Assembly (NCBI RefSeq): GCF_000956465.1
Contig: NZ_JYJA01000034.1
Span: 156,593-220,592 of the forward strand
Length of the DNA: 64,000 nucleotides
Reading direction: 5' to 3'
Source: Microbacterium trichothecenolyticum
Lineage (GTDB): Bacteria > Actinomycetota > Actinomycetes > Actinomycetales > Microbacteriaceae
Position numbers and translations under genes: made by a program. Position 1 is the first letter of the stretch. Every line of letters starts with the position of its first letter. The notes under the pieces are model-generated. The model saw only the letters and a program-made list of their open reading frames with translations. It searched no databases and had not been told where the DNA came from. Positions 36,330 to 44,622 of the stretch are shown one piece after another.

Positions 36330-37586
36330 ATGCCCGAACAGTCGCTCACCGCCCCGCCCGCAGTCCGCCGCGCACTGCCGACCCTGCTGTTGCTCCTCAC
36401 GGTATTCGGTCCGATCTCGATGGACCTGTACCTGCCCGCACTCCCTGCACTGACGGCGGCGCTGGGTGCGGTCACCTCGGTCGCTCAGCTGACGGTCACC
36501 GCGTGCCTGATCGGCCTCGCTGCCGGGCAGCTGATCACCGGGCCGCTGTCCGACCGGTTCGGACGGCGAGGGATCCTGCTGATCGGCATCGTGGCGTACA
36601 TCGTCACGTCCGCGCTCTGCGCGATCAGTCCCACTGTGGAGCTGCTGATCGCCGCCCGGTTCGTGCAGGGTCTCGCCGGAGGTGTGGGGATCGTCATCGC
36701 CCAAGCCGCCGGTCGTGACATCTACACGGGCGGGGCGTTGATCCGCTTCTACGGGCGACTGACGGTCGTCGGCGGGTTCGCGGCGATCATCGGGCCGCTC
36801 CTGGGCGGCATGCTCAACTCCTTCACCGATTGGCGCGGGCTGTTCGTCTTCCTCTCCCTGATCGGTGCCGGCATCCTCGTCGTCACCTTGCTGGTGTTCC
36901 GCGAGACCCTTCCGGCCGCGGACCGCACGCGCGGAGGGTTCGGGCAGACGATCCGCGACTATCGGACTCTCCTGTCGGATCGCGTGTTCCTCGGAGCAGT
37001 GCTGAATCAGGGGTTCTTGTACGCGGCGCTGTTCGCCTACCTGGCCGGGTCGACGTTCGTGCTGCAGGACATCTACGGCCTGTCCCCGCTCGGCTACGCG
37101 CTGGCCTTCGGACTGAACTCGGCCGGATTCATGACGTTCGGATACCTCGCCGGCCGTGCCGCCGAGAGGTGGAGCGTCCCCGGCACCCTCGCCACCGGCA
37201 TCCTGGTCGCCGGATTCGGCGCCCTCGGTCTGCTCGCCGCCGGCATCATCGCCATGCCGCTGTGGGTCGTGATCGTGTCGCTGTTCCTCCTTGCCGCCGG
37301 CGTCGCCATCTCTTCACCCCCCGCCACCGCGCTCGCACTCGTGGAGTACCCCCACATGGCCGGGACCGCATCCTCCCTTCTCGGCATGGTCCGCTTCGGT
37401 TTCGGTGGTGTCGCCGCGCCCTTGGTCGGCGTCGCCGGAGCCCTCAGCATCCTTCCCCTCGGCCTCGTCACCACCGTCTCGGTCCTCCTCGCCGGCGTCG
37501 CGTTCTTCCTGCTCGCCCGTTCGAAAAGAACAGTGCCGGATGCCGCCGCCTCGAGTCGGCCCACACTCATCAGTTCGACCAACTAA
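36330..37586 (+). CDS. Bcr/CflA-type multidrug MFS exporter
   Basis: A 418-residue transporter with 12 predicted helices. TVFGPISMDLYLPALPALTA in helix 1 is typical of the Bcr/CflA group, followed by motif A GPLSDRFGRRGILL and the helix 5 antiporter motif VVGGFAAIIGPLLGGML. It exports drugs or metabolites by proton exchange. It is followed at 14 bp by the zinc alcohol dehydrogenase gene, so both are one transcript. A TTGACA just before the start is not followed by a -10 and was not taken as a promoter. Confidence 0.9.
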   Translation: MPEQSLTAPPAVRRALPTLLLLLTVFGPISMDLYLPALPALTAALGAVTSVAQLTVTACLIGLAAGQLITGPLSDRFGRRGILLIGIVAYIVTSALCAISPTVELLIAARFVQGLAGGVGIVIAQAAGRDIYTGGALIRFYGRLTVVGGFAAIIGPLLGGMLNSFTDWRGLFVFLSLIGAGILVVTLLVFRETLPAADRTRGGFGQTIRDYRTLLSDRVFLGAVLNQGFLYAALFAYLAGSTFVLQDIYGLSPLGYALAFGLNSAGFMTFGYLAGRAAERWSVPGTLATGILVAGFGALGLLAAGIIAMPLWVVIVSLFLLAAGVAISSPPATALALVEYPHMAGTASSLLGMVRFGFGGVAAPLVGVAGALSILPLGLVTTVSVLLAGVAFFLLARSKRTVPDAAASSRPTLISSTN

Positions 37587-37600
37587 GGAGAAACATCACC

Positions 37601-38626
37601 ATGCGTCAGGTCGCCATGTACGCCCCAGGCGACGTCCGGGTCGAAGACCGCGACAACCCCGTCATCCTCGAGCCCACCGATGCGATCATCCGCCTGTCGG
37701 CATCGTGCATCTGCGGATCCGACCTCTGGCCCTACCGCGGCGCCGAGCCACTGGCCGTGACGCCGCAGCCGATGGGCCACGAGTACGTCGGCGTCGTCAC
37801 CGCGATCGGCGCGGACGTCCAGAACGTCAAGGTCGGCGACTTCGTCGTCGGGTCCTTCGTCGCCTCCGACAACACCTGCGAGATCTGCCGGGCCGGCTAC
37901 CAGTCCCGCTGCGTGCACAACGTGATGATGGGCGCGATCGGCACCCAGTCCGAGTACGCCCGCATCCCGCTGGCCGACGGCACCCTCGTCGCCACCCCTG
38001 GGCAGCCCGACCCTGATCTGATCCCGTCGCTGCTCGCGGCGTCCGACGTGCTCGGCACCGGCTGGTTCGCCGCCGTCGCCGCCGAAGCCGGCCCGGGCAA
38101 GACCGTCGCCGTCGTCGGCGACGGCGCCGTCGGACTCCTCGGCATCCTCGCCGCACGCGAGCTCGGCGCCGAGCGGATCATCGCGATGTCCCGCCACGCC
38201 GACCGACAGGCCCTCGCGCGCGAGTTCGGCGCGACCGACATCGTCGAAGAACGCGGCGACGCCGGTGTCGCGAAGATCAAGGAGCTCACCCACGGACTCG
38301 GCGCCCACAGCGTGATCGAGGCCGTCGGCACCCAGGAATCCATGGACCAGGCGATCCGCGCCACCCGCCCCGGCGGCCACATCGGCTACGTCGGCGTCTC
38401 CCACGACGTCTCACTCGACGGGCTCGAGCTCTTCTTCTCCGGCGTCCACCTGCACGGCGGACCTGCCCCGGTCCGCCGGTTCCTGCCCGAGCTGATCCAG
38501 CTGATCTGGGACCGCAAGATCAACCCCGGCGTCGTCTTCGACCTCACTCTCCCCCTCGAGGACGCCGCCGCCGGCTACACCGCGATGAACGAGCGCCGCG
38601 CCACCAAAGTGCTGCTCACCCTCTGA
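37601..38626 (+). CDS. zinc-dependent alcohol dehydrogenase
   Basis: A 341-residue medium-chain dehydrogenase. Catalytic zinc ligands lie in CICGSDLW (Cys) and MGHEYVG (His-Glu). The structural-zinc loop is partly present: NTCEICRAGYQSRC shows three Cys, and the usual four-Cys pattern is reduced. Cofactor loop: [18 protein letters not shown]. It oxidises or reduces an alcohol/aldehyde with NAD(P). AAGGAG lies 11 nt before ATG 37601. It is part of an operon with the exporter. Confidence 0.9.
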   Translation: MRQVAMYAPGDVRVEDRDNPVILEPTDAIIRLSASCICGSDLWPYRGAEPLAVTPQPMGHEYVGVVTAIGADVQNVKVGDFVVGSFVASDNTCEICRAGYQSRCVHNVMMGAIGTQSEYARIPLADGTLVATPGQPDPDLIPSLLAASDVLGTGWFAAVAAEAGPGKTVAVVGDGAVGLLGILAARELGAERIIAMSRHADRQALAREFGATDIVEERGDAGVAKIKELTHGLGAHSVIEAVGTQESMDQAIRATRPGGHIGYVGVSHDVSLDGLELFFSGVHLHGGPAPVRRFLPELIQLIWDRKINPGVVFDLTLPLEDAAAGYTAMNERRATKVLLTL

Positions 38627-38684
38627 CCCGACTCCTCCGGCGGGAGGCCCGACGACGTCCGGCTGGACAGAACGAAGAAGCCAC

Positions 38685-39227
38685 ATGAAACTGCGAAGGG
38701 CCCTCCCCGCCTGGGCCGCGGCGATTATGGTCGCCGTCCTGACAGGGTGCGGGGCGAGCACGGCGGCACCACCGGCGCCCACGACGTCCAGTGCATCGGC
38801 GACGCCGACGCAGAAGGCGACTCCCGTGCCGACGAAGACCGAATCCGCGGCCGTCGATCAGGTCGTGGGCACAATCGTCCGATTCACCTCCGACCGAACC
38901 ACAGTGGACGTCACGATCGGTGGAGACAATCCCACCGTGCGTGACTTCCTCTCTCTGCTACCGGCAGAGGTCGCGGTCGAAGAGTTCAACGGCCGCGAGA
39001 AGATCGCCTACTTCAGCAGAGAGCTGACCACGCAGGGATCCCCCGGATCGGATCCGGAGGACGGCGACCTGATCTACTACGCCCCGTGGGGGAACATCGG
39101 GTTCTACTACAACGCCGACGGCATCGACTACTCCGACGCCACCATCCACATCGGCACGTACTCCGCCACCGTCGACCAGCTCGCCCTCCTCGAAGGCCAG
39201 GTCACGATCGAGATCGCCAACGAATGA
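38685..39227 (+). CDS. lipoprotein with cyclophilin-like domain
   Basis: A 180-residue lipoprotein: signal peptide with lipobox VLTGC (Cys22), a Thr/Ala/Pro-rich linker to about residue 55, then a domain of the Cyclophil_like type (DVTIGGDNPTVRDFLSLLP, FNGREKIAYF, IYYAPWGNIGFYYNADG). That fold resembles cyclophilins but isomerase activity is not shown. It is anchored on the outside of the membrane. It is followed by a second, cytosolic protein with the same fold. The start at ATG 38685 is supported by the signal peptide. Confidence 0.86.
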   Translation: MKLRRALPAWAAAIMVAVLTGCGASTAAPPAPTTSSASATPTQKATPVPTKTESAAVDQVVGTIVRFTSDRTTVDVTIGGDNPTVRDFLSLLPAEVAVEEFNGREKIAYFSRELTTQGSPGSDPEDGDLIYYAPWGNIGFYYNADGIDYSDATIHIGTYSATVDQLALLEGQVTIEIANE

Positions 39228-39271
39228 CCCGCTGCATCAGACCCCTCGCCGTCGCCGCCCGGAGACCTGAC

Positions 39272-39637
39272 ATGACCTCACGCCATACCGCTATCGACAT
39301 CGAGCTTCCCGGTATGCACCTGACCGGGTCAGTGGATCACACACCGATCGCGTCATCGCTTCTCGCGCTGCTGCCGCTGACGCTGCAGTTCACCGATTTC
39401 GGAGCGCAGGAGAAGATCGGCAGGCTGCCCGCCGCCCTGAGGATCAGCGGCGCGCCACGCAGCAGCAATGCTCCCGCGGCGACGATCGCCTACTACCAAC
39501 CCGCACAATCCCTCGTGCTCTACTACGAGGATGTCGGCACATTCCCCGGAATCATGCCCGTCGGCTGGTTGGACGAGGTCACAGGGCTGCGCGAGATCAC
39601 GTCGGATTTCACCGCGACGATTCGTCGCGCGACCTGA
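39272..39637 (+). CDS. cyclophilin-like fold protein, cytosolic
   Basis: A 121-residue protein with the same domain as the lipoprotein upstream: SLLALLPLTLQFTDF, GAQEKIGRLP, IAYYQPAQSLVLYYEDVG. No signal peptide. GGAG lies 7 nt before ATG 39272. An earlier ATG (39224) overlaps the preceding stop by ATGA and would add 16 residues, so coupling is possible. Two copies in a row, one exported and one not, suggest a duplicated binding module. Confidence 0.8.
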   Translation: MTSRHTAIDIELPGMHLTGSVDHTPIASSLLALLPLTLQFTDFGAQEKIGRLPAALRISGAPRSSNAPAATIAYYQPAQSLVLYYEDVGTFPGIMPVGWLDEVTGLREITSDFTATIRRAT

Positions 39638-39734
39638 GCTCTGAGGCGGGGTGGTCCACCAGACCACTGTTCGACTCGCCCTTCCCCGACAACGCGCCGA
39701 TGGCTTGACTCGAGAAGAAAGTGAGAGGACTGGC

Positions 39735-40622
39735 ATGAGCGACAAGACGATCATCCTGAACAACGCTGTCGAGATCCCCGCCTTGGGGCTGGGTGTACTG
39801 CTGAGCGACGGCGAAGAGGCGACGTCGGCGGTGACCACCGCGCTGCAGGCCGGTTACCGGTTGATCGACACAGCGGCGGCGTACTTCAACGAACGTGAAG
39901 TCGGGCAGGGTATCCGTGACTCCGGGGTCGATCGCGGCGACGTCTTCCTCACGACGAAACTGTGGATGACTGACTACGGGTTCGACAGCGCTCTGCGCGC
40001 GTTCGACATCAGCACCGCCAAGCTCGGCGTCGACTACCTCGACCTCTACCTGCTGCACTGGCCGTGGCCGGCGAACTGGAACGACACCATCGCCGCATAC
40101 AAGGCGGCCGAACGCCTCCTCACGGACGGGCGTGTCCGCGCGATCGGAGTGGCCAACTTCAAGACGGAGCACCTGAAAGCGCTTCTGACAGAGACGGACG
40201 TGATGCCCACCGTGAACCAGATCGAGCTGCACCCAAACTTCCAGCAGCCCGACCAGGTCGCCCTGCACCGAGAACTCGGCATCCTGACCCAAGCGTGGTC
40301 GCCGATCGGCGGCGTCTACGGGTGGGCAGGCGACCAGGGCGCGGTGCCGCCGTTGCAGAACAAGGTGATCCAGGGCATCGCTGCTGCGCACGGCCGGAGC
40401 CCCGCCCAGGTGATCCTCCGCTGGCATCTGCAGGAGGGGCGCAGCGCCATCCCCAAGTCGGTGAACCCCCAGCGGATCGCGGAGAACTTCGCCGTCTTGG
40501 ACTTCGAGCTGACAGCCGACGACCTGGAGGCGATCGCAGCGCTCGATACCGGCACGCGCGGCGCCATCGACCCCGACGACGCCACCCCCGACGTCATCGA
40601 GCTCACGATCGACGCTGCCTGA
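39735..40622 (+). CDS. aldo/keto reductase (2,5-diketogluconate reductase type), copy 1
   Basis: A 295-residue AKR with catalytic Asp-Tyr (LIDTAAAYFNE), Lys (TTKLWM) and His (YLLHWP), and the C-terminal cofactor motif AIPKSVNPQRIAEN. It reduces an unknown carbonyl with NADPH. It has the same length as copy 2 at 41496, and the two share FDF/DF, QAWSPIGG and ILRWHLQEGRSAIPKS-type segments; they are paralogues separated by an MmyB-type regulator. ATG 39735 follows GAGAGGA. Confidence 0.9.
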   Translation: MSDKTIILNNAVEIPALGLGVLLSDGEEATSAVTTALQAGYRLIDTAAAYFNEREVGQGIRDSGVDRGDVFLTTKLWMTDYGFDSALRAFDISTAKLGVDYLDLYLLHWPWPANWNDTIAAYKAAERLLTDGRVRAIGVANFKTEHLKALLTETDVMPTVNQIELHPNFQQPDQVALHRELGILTQAWSPIGGVYGWAGDQGAVPPLQNKVIQGIAAAHGRSPAQVILRWHLQEGRSAIPKSVNPQRIAENFAVLDFELTADDLEAIAALDTGTRGAIDPDDATPDVIELTIDAA

Positions 40623-40623
40623 C

Positions 40624-41499
40624 TTGTCCACTCCCGACGAGATCCGCAGCTTCCTCACCTCGCGGCGTGCCAGGATCACCCCCGAGCGGGCCGGCGTGCC
40701 CGTCTTCGGCGGCGCCCGGAGGGTCCCGGGCCTTCGACGGGAGGAAGTGGCCCACCTGGCGGGAGTCAGCACGGACTACTACGCGAAGCTGGAGCGCGGA
40801 CGCACCCGCGGCGCATCCCGCGAAGTGCTCGACGCGATCGCGCGCGCACTGCAGCTGGATGACATCGAGCGGGAGCACCTGTTGAATCTGGTGGACGTCA
40901 CCGCGGCGCCCCACCGACGAAAGCCACGACCGAAGACCCCGGCGGCCGCAACCCCCGGGACCCAGGCCGTGCTCGATGCGATCACCGTGCCGGCGATCGT
41001 GCAGAACGCCCGGCTGGACGTCGTGGCCGCCAATGCGCTCGGGGCAGCACTGTACCCCCTGCCGCCGAAGGGCGCTGCGCTGTTCAACGCGGCGGCCTTC
41101 CAGTTCCTCGATCGGCGGGCTCGGGACTTCTACATCGACTTCGCCCGCGCCAAGAGGAATGCCGTCGCGCTGCTGCACCAAGCGGCCGGGAGGGACCCCT
41201 TCGACGACGCGCTCATCCGCCTCATCGGCCAGCTGTCCACGCAGAGCGACGAGTTCCGGTCACTGTGGGCTTCGCACGACGTCATCAGATACCAGCGTGG
41301 AACGAAGCGGTACCGGCATCCGGCCGTGGGAGACCTCGAATTCGGATACGAATCCTTCGACCTCACCACCGAACCAGGGCTAACCATGCTCGTCTACACG
41401 GTCGAGCCCCATTCGCCCACCGCCGAGCGAATGGCGGTTCTGGCCTCGTGGGCGAAGACCCCCTTGGACTCGCCACCACACCGAGCGGAAACCTCGTGA
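40624..41499 (+). CDS. MmyB-type XRE regulator 2
   Basis: A 291-residue paralogue of the regulator at 34443-35399. HTH: FLTSRRARITPERAGVP then GLRREEVAHLAGVSTDYYAKLERG. MmyB domain: NALGAALYPL, FLDRRARDFYIDFA, LVYTVEPHSPTAERMAVLASW. TTG 40624 begins 1 bp after the stop of AKR copy 1, and the stop overlaps the GTG of AKR copy 2 by 4 bp. The three genes therefore form one translational unit, and it probably controls the AKRs. Confidence 0.88.
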   Translation: MSTPDEIRSFLTSRRARITPERAGVPVFGGARRVPGLRREEVAHLAGVSTDYYAKLERGRTRGASREVLDAIARALQLDDIEREHLLNLVDVTAAPHRRKPRPKTPAAATPGTQAVLDAITVPAIVQNARLDVVAANALGAALYPLPPKGAALFNAAAFQFLDRRARDFYIDFARAKRNAVALLHQAAGRDPFDDALIRLIGQLSTQSDEFRSLWASHDVIRYQRGTKRYRHPAVGDLEFGYESFDLTTEPGLTMLVYTVEPHSPTAERMAVLASWAKTPLDSPPHRAETS

Positions 41500-42383
41500 A
41501 CGACACCATCACCCTGAACAACGGCGTGCGCATCCCCTCGATCGGCTTCGGAGTCTTCCAGAGCTCACCGGAAGAGACAGCGGTCGCCGTCGAGACCGCG
41601 CTGAAGGCCGGCTATCGGCACATCGACACCGCGGCCGGGTACGGCAACGAACGAGAAGTCGGCGACGGCATCCGCCGGTCAGATATCGACCCCGCCGAGG
41701 TGTTCGTCGAGACCAAGGTCTGGGTCAGCGACTACGGCTACGACCAGACGCTGCACGCGTTCGAGAAGAGCGCGACCAAGCTCGGGATCTCGCAGATCGA
41801 CCTCCTGATCCTGCACCAGCCCATGCCGCAGCACTTCGAACGAACCGTGGGAGCCTACCGAGCCCTCGAGCGACTCCTGGATGACGGGCACGTGCGGTCC
41901 ATCGGGGTCAGCAATTTCATGCCCCACCACCTCGCGGCCCTGCGCGAACAGACGACCGTCGTACCGGCAGTCAACCAGGTCGAGCTGCACCCCTACTTCA
42001 CTCAGCCTGACGTCCAGCGCGCGAACGCAGAGAGCGGCATCCTCACTCAAGCGTGGTCGCCGATCGGAGGAATCACGTTCTACCCCGGCTGGGGTGAGAA
42101 TCGTGCCAGCGTTCTCGAGGACGGCACCATCCGTCGCATCGCCGAGACGCACGGAAAGACCCCCGCACAGGTCATGCTCAGATGGCACCTGCAGCAGGGA
42201 CGCTCGGCAATACCCAAATCGACCGATCCGGGACGAATCGCGCAGAACATCGACGTGTTCGACTTCCAGCTCGACACCGACGAACTCACCGAGATCGATG
42301 CGCTCGATCGTGGAATCCGCGGCGGACCCGATCCCGACGGAGTCGATCCCTCCACCTGGGACGTCGAAATCCCCGAGCCCTGA
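41496..42383 (+). CDS. aldo/keto reductase (2,5-diketogluconate reductase type), copy 2
   Basis: A 295-residue paralogue of copy 1. Catalytic residues: HIDTAAGYGNE (Asp, Tyr), ETKVWV (Lys), LILHQPMP (His), and C-terminal IPKSTDPGRIAQN. The GTG start (41496) overlaps the regulator stop by 4 bp. Immediately after its stop, in the same frame, comes a fragment of a different AKR. Confidence 0.9.
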   Translation: MNDTITLNNGVRIPSIGFGVFQSSPEETAVAVETALKAGYRHIDTAAGYGNEREVGDGIRRSDIDPAEVFVETKVWVSDYGYDQTLHAFEKSATKLGISQIDLLILHQPMPQHFERTVGAYRALERLLDDGHVRSIGVSNFMPHHLAALREQTTVVPAVNQVELHPYFTQPDVQRANAESGILTQAWSPIGGITFYPGWGENRASVLEDGTIRRIAETHGKTPAQVMLRWHLQQGRSAIPKSTDPGRIAQNIDVFDFQLDTDELTEIDALDRGIRGGPDPDGVDPSTWDVEIPEP

Positions 42384-42461
42384 TACGCGAACGAGGAGCT
42401 CGCCGGCGACGCCCTGGGACCGGTTCACGACCAGGTGGTGATCGCTACGAGACTCGGATGG
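42384..42461 (+). pseudogene. fragment of a third aldo/keto reductase
   Basis: Starting directly after the stop of AKR copy 2, the same frame reads YANEELAGDAL then GPVHDQVVIATRLGW. This matches the stretch (NEELVGEAL...VVIATKFGW) before the catalytic Lys in 330-residue AKRs, a different subgroup from copies 1 and 2. No start codon and no later AKR sequence can be followed; the reading decays after about 26 codons. It looks like a deletion scar beside tRNA-Pro. Confidence 0.7.
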
Positions 42462-42557
42462 CGCATCACGCAGAACAAGGCCAGAAGCCGCGTGAACTCG
42501 TCGACGTCGTCGGCGCTCATTCGGCGCTCTCCCGGGAGGACGCTCCACAGACGACAG

Positions 42558-42595
42558 ATCCCCGGTAAGACTTTCGCAGTCTCACCGGGGATTTT
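42558..42595 (+). terminator. rho-independent terminator next to tRNA-Pro
   Basis: Arms ATCCCCGGTAAGACT (42558-42572) and AGTCTCACCGGGGAT (42578-42592) pair almost fully around TTTCG, followed by TTTTT with the last arm base. It is the only hairpin in the window with a proper T-run. It reads in the plus direction and would end the exporter-to-AKR transcript. Confidence 0.8.
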
Positions 42596-42604
42596 TCTGA
42601 ACTG

Positions 42605-42678
42605 TCGGGATGACAGGATTTGAACCTGCGACCCCCTGACCCCCAGTCAGGTGCGCTACCAAGCTGCGCCACATCCCG
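42605..42678 (-). tRNA. tRNA-Pro(GGG)
   Basis: The minus strand gives a full cloverleaf of 74 nt without CCA. Acceptor arms CGGGATG and CATCCCG; D-arm GCGCAGCTTGGTAGCGC; anticodon arm CCTGACTGGGGGTCAGG with anticodon GGG; T-arm with GGTTCAAATCC. The discriminator base is A and CCA is not encoded. Confidence 0.95.
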
Positions 42679-42709
42679 TTGACCGCGCTTGCGCGTGGAC
42701 AACTCCCCC

Positions 42710-42715
42710 ATCCTA
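42710..42715 (-). promoter_or_regulatory. -10 box of tRNA-Pro
   Basis: TAGGAT on the minus strand, about 32 nt before the mature 5' end. A small hairpin-like stretch (GCGCAAGCGC) lies between. Confidence 0.4.
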
Positions 42716-42797
42716 CCCGCTCCGCGGAGGCCTCGCGAACCGAGGAACGCCCGGGCGTGGCATCCGTCGATCGCTTGCCCGTGTCGGTGGGGCGCAC

Positions 42798-42803
42798 TAG
42801 CGT
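42798..42803 (+). promoter_or_regulatory. -10 box of the second GNAT gene, leaderless layout
   Basis: TAGCGT, 6 nt before ATG 42810. Confidence 0.45.
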
Positions 42804-42809
42804 CGCGAC

Positions 42810-43397
42810 ATGGCGCACATCACCATCGAACCGGCCACCGCAGATCGCTTCGACGACGCGCAGCACGCGCTCAGCGGCGGAGGCGACGGGCACGGCTGCC
42901 AGTGCCAATGGTGGATGATCACGAACGCCGAGTGGCAGAAGACGTCGCGAGATGAGCGCGAGGGTCTGCTGCGCGACGAGATCAACGCCGGTCCCCCTCC
43001 CGCCCTCATCGCATACGTCGACGGCGAAGCGGCCGGCTGGGTGCGGATCGGGCCGCGCACGAAGCAGGTGCGGATCGGCCGCACGCGCAACTTCACGGAT
43101 GGGTCGCAGGAGCCCTGGGACGACGAATCGGTATGGTCGGTGAGTTGTTTCGTCGTGCGCAAGAACCACCGCAACCAGGGACTCAACGCGAAACTGCTCG
43201 ACGCGGCGATCGATTACGCACGCACGAGCGGCGCCCGCGTGATCGAGGCGTACCCGCTCGACCCCGGCGCCGGGAAGAAGATCCCTGCCAACGACCTGTT
43301 CCACGGCGTGCTGTCGACGTTCGAAGAGGCCGGGTTCCGCGAGGTCGCGCGCCCGAAGCCGCACCTCGCGATCGTCTCGCTCGACCTCGCGGGGTGA
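42810..43397 (+). CDS. GNAT family N-acetyltransferase, paralogue of 4228-4815
   Basis: A 195-residue acetyltransferase. WDDESVWSVSCFVVRKNHRNQGLNAKLL spans strand 4 and the acetyl-CoA loop. An N-terminal CQCQ motif, EAYP and GFREV are shared with the copy near 4.2 kb. The Cys pair in the N-terminal half is unusual for plain GNATs and may bind metal or form a disulfide. The substrate is unknown. It is a single gene, convergent with the LtrA gene. Confidence 0.88.
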   Translation: MAHITIEPATADRFDDAQHALSGGGDGHGCQCQWWMITNAEWQKTSRDEREGLLRDEINAGPPPALIAYVDGEAAGWVRIGPRTKQVRIGRTRNFTDGSQEPWDDESVWSVSCFVVRKNHRNQGLNAKLLDAAIDYARTSGARVIEAYPLDPGAGKKIPANDLFHGVLSTFEEAGFREVARPKPHLAIVSLDLAG

Positions 43398-43406
43398 GCC
43401 CGAGCC

Positions 43407-44585
43407 TCAGTGCACCGGGGTCGCCTCCCGACGCACCCGATCGACCTCGAGCACGACGACGACGCCCACCAGGAGCGCAGCGGCGACGACGTACTCCCCC
43501 GACGGCAGCAGGCCGGCCAGCGCGATCAGCACCGCGCCGGCGAGCACGGCGGCCGACGCCCACCGCGACAGCGACGCGCGCAGCAGCACGACCCACGACC
43601 CCGCCACCACGATCGCGATGGGCAGGGTCAGTGCGAGGCCGGCGATCGCGTGCGGAATCTCGGTGTGGCCGGTGATCTCGTCGATCTCGACCTCCACACC
43701 GGCCGACACGGCGCCGACGGCCGCGAAGATCACGTAGTGCAGGTAGCCGAAGCGGAAGGCGGACTTCCTGCCTTCGAGCCGATGCTGCTGCTCGCGCGAG
43801 AAGTAGACCCACCAGATCCCGGCGGTGACGACGATGCCCGAGATCGCGAGCGTCACGAGCTCCGGGACGTGCTCGCCCTCGCCGAGCGCGTCGATGATGG
43901 CGTTCGCCGAGGCGAGGAGGCTCTCGCCGAGGAGCAGCAGGGTGAATAGCCCGTACCGCTCGGCGATGTGGTGCGGGTGCCACGCGGTGCGCCCTGGTGC
44001 CTCGCCCCACACCGGCACCAGCAGTTCGAGCACGACGAGCACGAAGAACGTCCAGAACTGCGCCACATCGTCCAGCAGGTAGATGCGCGCGACCCAGAGC
44101 ACCTGCACCACCGCCACACCGAGGGCCATGCGCAGCGCGGTGCTGCGAGATTCGGGATCGGATGCTGCGGCCCGCAGCCACTGCGCCACCATGGCCAACC
44201 GCATGATGACGTAGCCCCATGTCACCACGAGGAAGTCGAACTCCACCATCGCGTCGTGCACGCCCGCCGCGAGCACGAGCACCCCGCCCATCTGGACGAT
44301 CGTGAGGACACGGTAGAGCCAGTCGTCGGTGTCGAAGGCCGACGCGAACCATGTGAAGTTCATCCACGCCCACCAGATCGCGAAGAACACCATGAGGTAG
44401 GCGAGCACGCCCTGGCCCACGTGGTCCTCGCTGATGAGGTGGTGCAGATTCTGCGACGCCTGCGACACCGCGACGACGAAGACGAGGTCGAACAGCAGCT
44501 CCAGCGGTGTCGACACGCGGTGCGCCGCACCGGTATCGCGTGCGGACATCCGGACGAGGCCCATCCGAGCCAGCACATCGGTCAT
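43407..44585 (-). CDS. low temperature requirement protein A (LtrA) family
   Basis: A 392-residue membrane protein with about 12 hydrophobic helices. Family core: STPLELLFDLVFVVAVSQAS in helix 1, FFAIWWAWMNFTWFASAFDTDDW, ERYGLFTLLLLGESLL, and YLHYVIFAAVGAVSAG with a His. LtrA was first linked to cold growth in Listeria; the biochemical role is unknown. ATG 44585 has a CATAAT -10 box 6 nt upstream. It is divergent from the YhhN gene by 37 bp. Confidence 0.9.
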   Translation of the reverse strand: MTDVLARMGLVRMSARDTGAAHRVSTPLELLFDLVFVVAVSQASQNLHHLISEDHVGQGVLAYLMVFFAIWWAWMNFTWFASAFDTDDWLYRVLTIVQMGGVLVLAAGVHDAMVEFDFLVVTWGYVIMRLAMVAQWLRAAASDPESRSTALRMALGVAVVQVLWVARIYLLDDVAQFWTFFVLVVLELLVPVWGEAPGRTAWHPHHIAERYGLFTLLLLGESLLASANAIIDALGEGEHVPELVTLAISGIVVTAGIWWVYFSREQQHRLEGRKSAFRFGYLHYVIFAAVGAVSAGVEVEIDEITGHTEIPHAIAGLALTLPIAIVVAGSWVVLLRASLSRWASAAVLAGAVLIALAGLLPSGEYVVAAALLVGVVVVLEVDRVRREATPVH

Positions 44586-44591
44586 GCGACG

Positions 44592-44597
44592 ATTATG
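44592..44597 (-). promoter_or_regulatory. -10 box of the LtrA-family gene, leaderless layout
   Basis: CATAAT on the minus strand, 6 nt before ATG 44585. Confidence 0.45.
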
Positions 44598-44622
44598 GTT
44601 GCCCTGCGTATCGAGGAGGATC

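Noticed and set aside
39224..39271. Extended start of the second cyclophilin-like protein at ATG 39224
   Set aside because: ATG 39272 has a well-placed GGAG and fits the domain start; the earlier ATG is kept only as a possible coupled start.
34443..42604. Integrative element or prophage at tRNA-Pro
   Set aside because: No integrase, excision factor, phage or conjugation gene and no direct repeat of the tRNA 3' end were found; xerD at 54 kb is the housekeeping copy.
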